A DNA stretch of 7,316 bases from JAVWGW01 sp036651575 (GTDB lineage Bacteria; Actinomycetota; Coriobacteriia; Coriobacteriales; Eggerthellaceae), in assembly GCA_036651575.1 (NCBI GenBank), contig JAVVXN010000059.1, forward strand, positions 1-7,316, given 5' to 3'. This document shows positions 1 to 5,735 of the stretch, in pieces. Position numbers and translations under genes: made by a program. Below the pieces are notes generated by a model. It did not search any database. It had not been told where the DNA came from and worked only from the letters and a program-made list of their open reading frames with translations. The first letter of the stretch is position 1. The number at the start of each line of letters is the position of its first letter.

Positions 1-53
1 AACCGTTGGGCGGTAACCCCGTCCCGTGGGTTCAAATCCTACCTCCTCCGCCA
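1..53 (+). tRNA. tRNA-Ser, 3' part (5' part outside window)
   Basis: The sequence ends as a class II tRNA. A long variable arm folds at 8-13/19-24 (six pairs, one G-U, loop TAACC). A T stem follows at 26-30/38-42 around the loop TTCAAAT. Then come a seven-base 3' acceptor strand (43-49), discriminator G50 and an encoded CCA (51-53). Class II tRNAs are Ser, Leu or bacterial Tyr. The G discriminator points to Ser, since Leu and Tyr normally carry A. The anticodon lies left of the window, so the isoacceptor cannot be named. Positions 1-7 would be the end of the anticodon loop and its 3' stem strand. A terminator follows within ten bases, so this is probably the last or only gene of its transcript. 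Confidence 0.87.
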
Positions 54-65
54 GAAAAATCAAAA
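34..65 (+). repeat. Direct repeat copy 1: tRNA-Ser 3' end and flank
   Basis: This stretch covers the T-loop, the 3' acceptor strand, CCA and 12 bases of flank. It recurs at 155-186 with 29 of 32 identical positions (differences at 42, 56 and 60). Repeats of a tRNA 3' end are the usual mark of integration by tRNA-targeting integrases, but no integrase gene is visible and the copies are only 121 bp apart. It may be a scar or a small non-autonomous element. Confidence 0.7.
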
Positions 66-92
66 CGAACGCCGCAAGGTGTTCGTTTTTTT
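62..92 (+). terminator. Intrinsic terminator of the tRNA-Ser transcript
   Basis: A 12-bp stem pairs 62-73 with 78-89 (including one G-U pair) around the GNRA-type tetraloop GCAA. A run of seven T covers 86-92. This is a textbook rho-independent terminator, placed eight bases after the tRNA CCA end. Confidence 0.88.
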
Positions 93-99
93 GCTCGAA

Positions 100-170
100 G
101 GAGCAGATAGGATTGCACGTGCCCCAACCCAGACCAACCTCCCAACAAAGTACGAAATCCTATCTCCTCC
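100..170 (+). repeat. Imperfect inverted repeat related to the tRNA-Ser 3' end
   Basis: Positions 100-114 pair with 156-170 in 14 of 15 positions (the single mismatch is C104 against C166), leaving a 41-base loop. The left arm is therefore an inverted, slightly diverged copy of the tRNA T-arm/acceptor sequence. The loop holds the palindrome GCACGTGC (115-122) and a C/A-rich stretch. No T run follows, so this is not a simple terminator. Its role is unknown. Confidence 0.6.
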
Positions 171-186
171 GCCAGAGAAACCAAAA
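155..186 (+). repeat. Direct repeat copy 2: tRNA-Ser 3'-end-like sequence
   Basis: This second copy of the tRNA 3' end includes a CTCCTCC-G-CCA tail at 164-174 and the following purine-rich flank. No tRNA body (D arm, anticodon arm or long variable arm) precedes it, so it is not a functional tRNA gene. Its left part pairs with 100-114. It could be an att-like site, a tRNA fragment left by recombination, or part of a structured RNA. Confidence 0.65.
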
Positions 187-351
187 GGGATAACGCGCCT
201 TATCCTGACTGAGCGCCACCGTTGCGATAAGTCAGAAATAAAGGACGGAAAAGTTTTAAGCGTATCGATGGAGAGAGAAATCAACCTTTTCCTTTCGGGG
301 ATACCGTCTGGCAACTATTTTTAAAACCCCACATGAGACAAGCGAGACAGC
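187..351. other. Intergenic stretch with no recognisable gene
   Basis: No open frame here has a credible ribosome binding site or a recognisable product. Small inverted repeats are visible: 188-193 with 200-205 around CGCGCC, 205-210 with 230-235, and 247-253 with 286-292. None is followed by a T run on the + strand. The short frames crossing the region on both strands lack family features and run through the repeat structures, so I treat them as chance. Confidence 0.5.
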
Positions 352-360
352 TGCTACAAT
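352..360 (+). promoter_or_regulatory. Candidate extended -10 promoter for the diguanylate cyclase gene
   Basis: TGCTACAAT combines the extended -10 TGN element with a good -10 hexamer (TACAAT, 355-360). No convincing -35 box lies 16-18 bases upstream, which is common for extended -10 promoters. A start near 367 would give a leader of about 200 nucleotides before the ATG at 564, containing several hairpins. This rests on motif recognition only. Confidence 0.35.
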
Positions 361-391
361 CGACTCAAAGTATCGTTATTTTACACTGCGC

Positions 392-471
392 TTATTTCTC
401 GGAAACGAACCATCAATAAAAACCCTTCCGAGATAAACGTCTGTACGGATATTGCTTTCGGAAGCCCGAAA
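392..471 (+). other. Two modest hairpins in the putative 5' leader
   Basis: Positions 398-404 (CTCGGAA) pair with 426-432, and the stem extends to 392-395/433-436 past a two-base bulge. Positions 456-461 (TTTCGG) pair with 466-471 around AAGC. Together with the long stem at 481-523 they make a densely structured leader. I do not recognise a known riboswitch family, and the layout does not show the conserved core of the c-di-GMP-I aptamer. Confidence 0.35.
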
Positions 472-480
472 CAAGACTGA

Positions 481-523
481 GAAACACCGTTGTTTTCCTC
501 CGGCAGGACAACAACGGTGTTTC
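481..523 (+). promoter_or_regulatory. Strong hairpin upstream of the diguanylate cyclase gene
   Basis: A perfect 14-bp stem pairs 481-494 with 510-523. Three further pairs lie inside (496-498/506-508) after a single mismatch. There is no T run on either side, so it is not a classic terminator on either strand. It sits 24 bases before the ribosome binding site at 547-553. It could act as an mRNA-stabilising or regulatory leader structure, or as a protein binding site. Function is inferred from position only. Confidence 0.5.
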
Positions 524-546
524 CTCGAAGCCGCTGGCGCCACAGG

Positions 547-553
547 TAAGGAG
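547..553 (+). promoter_or_regulatory. Ribosome binding site of the diguanylate cyclase gene
   Basis: TAAGGAG is a strong Shine-Dalgarno sequence ending ten bases before the ATG at 564. It fixes the chosen start. Confidence 0.8.
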
Positions 554-563
554 CGTACAACGC

Positions 564-3500
564 ATGCAAGAAACTTCAAACTTCCCAATAGCAGGTCAGG
601 CGACGCTTCTCAAAGCACTCGACCACGATACTGTGGCAGGTATCAAGCTATGCGAATACTGCTCCGACGGCTATATCATTCTCTACGTCAACGACGGCTT
701 CGCCAAACTGACCGGATACTCACGAGAAGAGCTGATCGGCAACAACCACAGTGCCGTCATTCGCCCCGAAGACAAAGCCCAACTTGATGAAGAAATCAAA
801 ACACAATGCAAAATGACGAACCACTTCAGGGTGACATACCCGCTCAAAAGAAAAGATGATACGTTGTTGTGGATGCTTGACGAGGGTGTTGTTTTGCCCC
901 AGCAAGACGGAACAATATTGGTGCAAAGCACGACGGTCGACATCACTGAGCAAATCAACTCGAAACTAACCCTGGAAGACACCAGGAAACGATACGAAAT
1001 TGCGCTGGGGTACTCCAACGTCGCCATATTCGAGTACAACCTGAAAACCAAAAAAATCACTACCCCGGACAACATGTTCAACATATGTGAACTGTCTGCC
1101 GTCGTTGAAAAGACCGTTGAAGAAGTGATCGCTTCAGGAGCTGTCGCACCCCGGAGCAAAGACGATCTCCGCAACTTTTATCGGAGGATCGACGAGGGCG
1201 CGCCGTCATCTTCGGCAACGATTTATGCCCAAGATGTCCACGGCAGCGAACGCATTGTCGAACTCCAACTGATTCGCGCGTTTGCCGACGGCAAAGAGTA
1301 TTCCCATGCACTCGGTGTGCGCAAAGACATCACCGACTCCGTCCGTTTTCGTCAAGAAGAGGCCTATGGCGATCAGCTGACATCGGAGAGCCTCTTTCTT
1401 TACGAAGCAAACGTGACCCAAAACAAAATCATTCATTACAACCCCCGCTGGGCGACTGAAGCAAACGTCTCTTCCACCACGACGCTTTCGGAAGCCGTGA
1501 GGTTTGTGTGCGACACCCGCATCGTGCCCGAAGATATTCCAATTTTCGCTGAAAAACAATCGCGTGCATTTTTGCTCGATGCTTTTGAGCAGGGCGAACA
1601 ACTGGTAACTTTTGAATATCGCAGACAGGTCAAAAACGGAAGACCCGTCTGGATTGAAGCAAAGATCAATATCATCCAAGATGAACTGACACACGATATC
1701 ACCATGCGCGTATACGTGCTCGATATCGACGCCAAGAAAAAAAGTGAACTACAACTCGCCGCAGAGCGGCATCGCTATGAATTAGCCCTTTCGAAATCAA
1801 CTCGCGTGTACGAGGTCAATGTGACCAAAGACACCCTCGAGCTTGGTACCGAAAATATCCAAGGCGTCCTTGGCACCTCTTACGACCAAAAGCATGCAGC
1901 CAAAACCCTGCCCGCTGTTCTGAAAACAATCCATCCGCTCGACAGGGCAAAAACAACCGATTTTCTTTCGTACGCCAACCTGAAAAAATCATACGCTTCC
2001 GGCAAAACCTACCTGGTGCACGACTGTCGTCGCATCACCGACCAAGGTGATGAATACTGGGTGCGCTTTGCGCTGCAGCTGTTTGAAAGCACGCAGACCA
2101 ATGACCTGATGTGCTATGCCTACGTCGAAGATATCAATGAAGACAAGAAAGCCGAACTCGCCCTGCTCTACCGCGCGCAACACGATCTGATGACCGGCCT
2201 CTACAATAAAAATACGACGCAAGAAAAAATCGAAGCGGTGCTTGCCTCCGAAAAAGGAAGCCTTGAAAAGCATATATTCTTCATTGTTGACCTGGATTAT
2301 TTCAAGCTTATCAACGACCGATTCGGACATGCCTTCGGCGATGCGGTGCTTTCCCAAACCTCCGCGAAAATAAGTGAACTTTTCAGAACGGATGACATCA
2401 TAGGACGCATTGGCGGAGACGAATTCGTCGTCTTCATGAGCAATATCAAAAACGAGAAAATCGCTTTTTTGAAAGCGCAGGAATTGTGCGACAATCTTGC
2501 TGAAACCTACACCCAAAACGGCGTTGAGCAAAACATGACCGCAAGCGTCGGTATCGCCCTCTACGACAAGCACGGAAAAACCTATGACGAGCTCTACCGC
2601 CACTCAGACACCGCGCTCTATCACGCGAAAGAACAGGGACGATGCCGGTACTCCCTCTATCACGAAACCATGCGGATGGGTCACACCATCACGGGAGGCA
2701 TCGACTTCAGGCAGGTTCTGGAAACAAACACCTTTGAAAGCAATATGAGCGAATACGTATTCCGCATCCTCTACGAATCAAACGACAAGCAGGCGGGAAT
2801 CAATTCCGTGCTTGAACTGATCGGGAAACATTACCGCGTGAGCCGTGCGTACGTTTTTGAAAATTCAGAAGATGGACAATACGCCTGCAACACCTTCGAG
2901 TGGTGCAACGAGGGAATTTCCTCTCAAATACAAAACAACCTCAAAGAAATTCCCTACCGCAAACTGGGAGACTACGAAAAGAACTTCGGCGCTGAAGGGG
3001 TATTTTACCTGGCAGACAGCAATGAAGCACCAACGAGCATCAAAGAAATCCTCAAAACTCAAAACATCAAAAGCATGGTGCAATTTTCCATCGTCAAAGA
3101 CGGAAAATTTTCAGGATTTATCGGATTTGACGAATGCACCGGCTATCGCATGCCCGAAGACCGCGAATTCAACGACTACCGCAACTTTGCGAATATCCTC
3201 GGCGTCTTCATCACCGAAATGCGGGCGTTCAAACGGGCAAAAACTTCGAGCGACGCCGTGCTTTCCATCGTGAACGGTCTCGACTCGTGCGCCTACGTAT
3301 GCGACCCCATCACCCACAAGCTCCTCTTCATCAACGATCAGACACTCCGGACGATTCCCGGCATAGAGGTGGGAGACTACTGCTACCAAGCGCTGTGGGG
3401 CAACAAGGGCCCCTGCGAAAACTGTCCCATGCAGCTTCTGGCAGAAACAGGAAAACAAACCGACTCAAGCATTCGCTTTCACCCAGTATTAAAGTATTGG

Positions 3501-3620
3501 GCCAAAGTGACCGCTTCATGGGTCGACTGGATCGTCGGCACAAAAGGCTGCCTTATCAACAGCGTCGATGTCAGTGATTATCGCCCTGGAGCCTTGCCCG
3601 CCGAAGAAAAGATCAAATAA
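564..3620 (+). CDS. Multi-PAS, GGDEF and GAF sensory diguanylate cyclase
   Basis: This 1018-residue protein has no signal peptide or membrane segment and should be a cytosolic enzyme making c-di-GMP from two GTP. Four PAS-like domains come first (about 20-132, 142-258, 268-395 and 402-532). A GGDEF domain follows (about 536-698), then a GAF-like domain (about 742-895) and a last PAS-like domain (about 900-1008). The cyclase site looks intact: D576-L-D578 with FK at 580-581, an IND...GH signature just after, and GGDEF exactly at 617-621. R608-T-D-D611, five residues before GGDEF, is a complete RxxD inhibitory I-site, so product feedback is likely. No EAL or HD-GYP domain is present. Having sensor domains after the GGDEF is unusual, since output domains normally come last. 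Cysteines cluster at C30/C33 in the first PAS and at C940, C951, C954 and C996 in the last, which suggests metal or redox sensing. A hairpin follows the stop, so it is probably monocistronic. The signal sensed is unknown. Confidence 0.94.
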   Translation: MQETSNFPIAGQATLLKALDHDTVAGIKLCEYCSDGYIILYVNDGFAKLTGYSREELIGNNHSAVIRPEDKAQLDEEIKTQCKMTNHFRVTYPLKRKDDTLLWMLDEGVVLPQQDGTILVQSTTVDITEQINSKLTLEDTRKRYEIALGYSNVAIFEYNLKTKKITTPDNMFNICELSAVVEKTVEEVIASGAVAPRSKDDLRNFYRRIDEGAPSSSATIYAQDVHGSERIVELQLIRAFADGKEYSHALGVRKDITDSVRFRQEEAYGDQLTSESLFLYEANVTQNKIIHYNPRWATEANVSSTTTLSEAVRFVCDTRIVPEDIPIFAEKQSRAFLLDAFEQGEQLVTFEYRRQVKNGRPVWIEAKINIIQDELTHDITMRVYVLDIDAKKKSELQLAAERHRYELALSKSTRVYEVNVTKDTLELGTENIQGVLGTSYDQKHAAKTLPAVLKTIHPLDRAKTTDFLSYANLKKSYASGKTYLVHDCRRITDQGDEYWVRFALQLFESTQTNDLMCYAYVEDINEDKKAELALLYRAQHDLMTGLYNKNTTQEKIEAVLASEKGSLEKHIFFIVDLDYFKLINDRFGHAFGDAVLSQTSAKISELFRTDDIIGRIGGDEFVVFMSNIKNEKIAFLKAQELCDNLAETYTQNGVEQNMTASVGIALYDKHGKTYDELYRHSDTALYHAKEQGRCRYSLYHETMRMGHTITGGIDFRQVLETNTFESNMSEYVFRILYESNDKQAGINSVLELIGKHYRVSRAYVFENSEDGQYACNTFEWCNEGISSQIQNNLKEIPYRKLGDYEKNFGAEGVFYLADSNEAPTSIKEILKTQNIKSMVQFSIVKDGKFSGFIGFDECTGYRMPEDREFNDYRNFANILGVFITEMRAFKRAKTSSDAVLSIVNGLDSCAYVCDPITHKLLFINDQTLRTIPGIEVGDYCYQALWGNKGPCENCPMQLLAETGKQTDSSIRFHPVLKYWAKVTASWVDWIVGTKGCLINSVDVSDYRPGALPAEEKIK

Positions 3621-3625
3621 ACAAC

Positions 3626-3657
3626 CGACAAAGGGTTTTGTTCAAAATCCTTTGTCG
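3626..3657 (+). terminator. Hairpin directly after the diguanylate cyclase stop; probable terminator
   Basis: A 14-bp stem pairs 3626-3639 with 3644-3657 (one G-U pair) around the loop GTTC, starting six bases after the TAA. The usual T run is missing: the next bases are CCAAAAAACC. It may terminate weakly or protect the mRNA 3' end. It does suggest that oleate hydratase is transcribed from its own promoter. Confidence 0.5.
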
Positions 3658-3809
3658 CCAAAAAACCAATATCCCCGTTTTTTCACGCCAATACAACGAA
3701 ATGATGGCAATTTTCGACCCGCTCGCACCAAGGGATTATTCTCTTTTTGACCGGATAGTCAGTAATCATTGTTGCAGCAAACAGCGGCATCAAGCATCTT
3801 CGCCAGCTG

Positions 3810-3825
3810 CTTTCTGTACAGAAAG
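3810..3825. promoter_or_regulatory. Perfect 16-bp palindrome overlapping the ohyA ribosome binding site
   Basis: CTTTCTGTACAGAAAG is a perfect palindrome whose right half runs into the Shine-Dalgarno sequence (GAAAGGA, 3821-3827) of the oleate hydratase gene. Such symmetry suits an operator for a dimeric repressor, for example a TetR-type regulator answering to fatty acids. As RNA it could fold as a 6-bp stem with loop GTAC and hide the ribosome binding site. Both readings are inference, and no regulator gene is in the window. Confidence 0.5.
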
Positions 3826-3827
3826 GA
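3821..3827 (+). promoter_or_regulatory. Ribosome binding site that fixes the ohyA start
   Basis: GAAAGGA ends five bases before the ATG at 3833. The longer frame that opens at 3638 has no such site. The family's conserved N-terminus also begins exactly at 3833. Confidence 0.75.
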
Positions 3828-3832
3828 CTGCC

Positions 3833-5602
3833 ATGTATTACAGCAACGGAAACTACGAAGCGTTTGCTCGACCGGAAAAGCCTCAGGATGTCGACCGGAA
3901 ATCAGCCTACCTCGTCGGTGCGGGACTCGCGTCGCTTGCAGCGGCAGCCTTTCTGGTCCGCGACGGGCAGATGTCGGGCGAGCGCATCCACATCCTCGAG
4001 GAGATGAGCTTACCCGGCGGGGCATGCGACGGTATCCACGATCCGCAAAAAGGATTTCTCGTTCGCGGCGGGCGTGAAATGGAAAACCACTTCGAATGTC
4101 TCTGGGACTTGTTTCGCTCCATCCCCTCACTTGAGCTTGAAGATTTTTCAGTGCTTGACGAATTTTATCGCATCAACAAACACGACCCCAACTATTCACT
4201 TATGCGTGCAACCATCAATCGGGGCGAAGACGCCCACACCGACGGCAAGTTCGCTCTTTCGGAAAAAGCGGCCACCGAAATCGCCCAGCTTTTCTTGACG
4301 CGCGACGAAGACCTCTACGACAAGACCATCGACGATGTGTTCACTGAAGAATTTTTCACGTCGAACTTCTGGTTGTATTGGCGCACCATGTTCGCCTTCG
4401 AGCAGTGGCACAGCGCGCTTGAAATGAAGCTTTATATCCAGCGATTCATCCACCATATCGGAGGCTTGCCCGACTTTTCGGCTCTGAAATTCACGAAATA
4501 CAACCAGTACGAATCCCTCATCCTGCCCCTGGTTTCCTACCTTGAAACCCACGGCGTCCACTTCGAATACGATGCCCGGGTAACCAACGTCGTCTTCGAC
4601 ATCCAGGGCGACAAAAAATTGGCGAAGCAGATTCTTCTCACCCGCAACGGACAGGAAACCTCCATCGAGCTTTCCGAAGACGACCTCGTGTTCGTGACCA
4701 ACGGAAGTTGCACGGAAAACTCCACTTGGGGCGACCACGACCACGCACCCGCATTCAACACCAACGATGGCGGCTGCTGGAATTTATGGCGCAACATCGC
4801 GGCGCAGGATCCCTCCTTCGGCCGCCCCAATAAATTCTGCACGCAACCGAACAAGACGAATTGGGAATCGGCCAGCATCACCACCCTCGACGCGCAGATT
4901 CCCCCTTATATCGAAAAAATCTGCAAGCGCGATCCTTTCAGCGGCGGCGTCGTCACGGGCGGTATCGTGACCGCAAAAGACTCTCACTGGCTGATGAGCT
5001 GGACGGTCAATCGTCAACCCCACTTCAAGGATCAGCCGAAAGAGCAGCTGGTCGTGTGGGTCTATGGCCTATTCGGCGACATCCCCGGCAACTTCATCAA
5101 AAAGCCGATGCGCGAATGCACCGGAGAGGAAATAACCCAGGAATGGCTCTACCACCTGGGCGTACCCGAGGCTGAAATTCCCGCAATGGCGCACGATTCG
5201 GCCCGCTGCATGCCCTGCATGATGCCCTACATCACCGCGTTTTTCATGCCGCGCACCGTGGGTGACCGTCCGAAAATCGTGCCCGAAGGCTGCACGAACT
5301 TCGCTTTCATCGGCCAGTTTGCCGACACGGTCCGCGACACGGTGTTCACCACCGAATACTCGGTGAGAACCGGGATGGAAGCCGTCTACACGCTGCTCGA
5401 CATCGACCGCGGCGTGCCGGAAGTATTCGCTTCCTGCTTCGATGTGCGTATGCTGCTCGACGCGACCTCCAAGATGATGGACGGAAAAAAAGTGACAGAA
5501 ATGAAGCTTCCCTGGCCTTTGAACTGGGCGGAACATGCAGGATTGAAAAAGCTTAAAAATACTGAAATAGAAGAGTTGCTGACGAAATACCACGTCATCT
5601 AG
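3833..5602 (+). CDS. ohyA: Oleate hydratase (FAD-dependent fatty acid double-bond hydratase)
   Basis: The enzyme adds water across the cis-9 double bond of oleate, linoleate or palmitoleate to give 10-hydroxy fatty acids. It is a peripheral membrane/cytosolic FAD protein. The product is 589 residues, the normal family length (the staphylococcal enzyme is about 591). It opens with MYYSNGNYEAFARP, the hallmark N-terminus, which decides for ATG 3833 over an in-frame ATG at 3638. The dinucleotide-binding loop is VGAGLASLAAA at 28-38, with an acidic strand end IHILEE at 52-57. RGGREMENHFE follows at 78-88. E82 and Y201 fall on the catalytic Glu and Tyr as I recall them from Staphylococcus aureus OhyA. 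The FAD-domain strand DLVFVTNGS is at 284-292, and RDTVFTTEYSVRTGMEA, near 501-517, closes the FAD site. No lesion is seen. Family members are linked to detoxifying antimicrobial unsaturated fatty acids and to hydroxy fatty acid production by gut bacteria. A hairpin upstream and its own ribosome site suggest an independent transcription unit. Confidence 0.97.
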   Translation: MYYSNGNYEAFARPEKPQDVDRKSAYLVGAGLASLAAAAFLVRDGQMSGERIHILEEMSLPGGACDGIHDPQKGFLVRGGREMENHFECLWDLFRSIPSLELEDFSVLDEFYRINKHDPNYSLMRATINRGEDAHTDGKFALSEKAATEIAQLFLTRDEDLYDKTIDDVFTEEFFTSNFWLYWRTMFAFEQWHSALEMKLYIQRFIHHIGGLPDFSALKFTKYNQYESLILPLVSYLETHGVHFEYDARVTNVVFDIQGDKKLAKQILLTRNGQETSIELSEDDLVFVTNGSCTENSTWGDHDHAPAFNTNDGGCWNLWRNIAAQDPSFGRPNKFCTQPNKTNWESASITTLDAQIPPYIEKICKRDPFSGGVVTGGIVTAKDSHWLMSWTVNRQPHFKDQPKEQLVVWVYGLFGDIPGNFIKKPMRECTGEEITQEWLYHLGVPEAEIPAMAHDSARCMPCMMPYITAFFMPRTVGDRPKIVPEGCTNFAFIGQFADTVRDTVFTTEYSVRTGMEAVYTLLDIDRGVPEVFASCFDVRMLLDATSKMMDGKKVTEMKLPWPLNWAEHAGLKKLKNTEIEELLTKYHVI

Positions 5603-5623
5603 TACGTCGTAGGCATGGTAGGA

Positions 5624-5664
5624 CAAGGGGGAGGCGCGCCAGCTCATGACGCGCCTCCCCCTTG
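5624..5664. terminator. Strong GC-rich hairpin between convergent genes; likely bidirectional terminator
   Basis: A perfect 15-bp stem pairs 5624-5638 with 5650-5664 around an 11-base loop. It begins 21 bases after the oleate hydratase stop. No long T run follows on either strand, so termination may depend on stem strength or on other factors. Its place between two convergent genes supports a terminator role. Confidence 0.65.
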
Positions 5665-5668
5665 ATTG

Positions 5669-5701
5669 CCCTTGGACGAAACCCCTGCGTTCGTCCAAGG
5701 G
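5669..5701. terminator. Second hairpin between convergent genes
   Basis: A perfect 12-bp stem pairs 5669-5680 with 5690-5701 around a nine-base loop, only four bases after the previous hairpin. For the citrate synthase transcript, coming from the right, it is the first strong stem after the stop codon. It lacks a T run on both strands. A smaller 5-bp stem (5717-5721/5728-5732) with TTTCT to its right lies between it and the citrate synthase stop. Confidence 0.55.
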
Positions 5702-5735
5702 AGTCATACCTGTTTTCTGCCAAGTTCGGCAGTTT

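Noticed and set aside
155..174. Second tRNA-Ser gene
   Set aside because: Only the T-loop/acceptor end resembles a tRNA. No D arm, anticodon arm or long variable arm precedes it.
60..324. Short open frames on both strands after the tRNA
   Set aside because: They run through the terminator and repeat structures, overlap each other, and show no domain, signal or ribosome site worth calling.
360..563. c-di-GMP riboswitch in the leader of the cyclase gene
   Set aside because: An attractive idea given the product, but I could not find the conserved aptamer core and the hairpins do not match its layout.
376..787. Open frames across the leader and start of the cyclase gene
   Set aside because: They read through the 481-523 hairpin and overlap the real reading frame from 564. 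Their translations are low-information and arginine/serine rich.
3638..3832. In-frame 65-codon extension of oleate hydratase
   Set aside because: It has no ribosome site, overlaps the hairpin after the previous gene, and lies before the family's conserved N-terminus MYYSNGNYEAFARP that starts at 3833.
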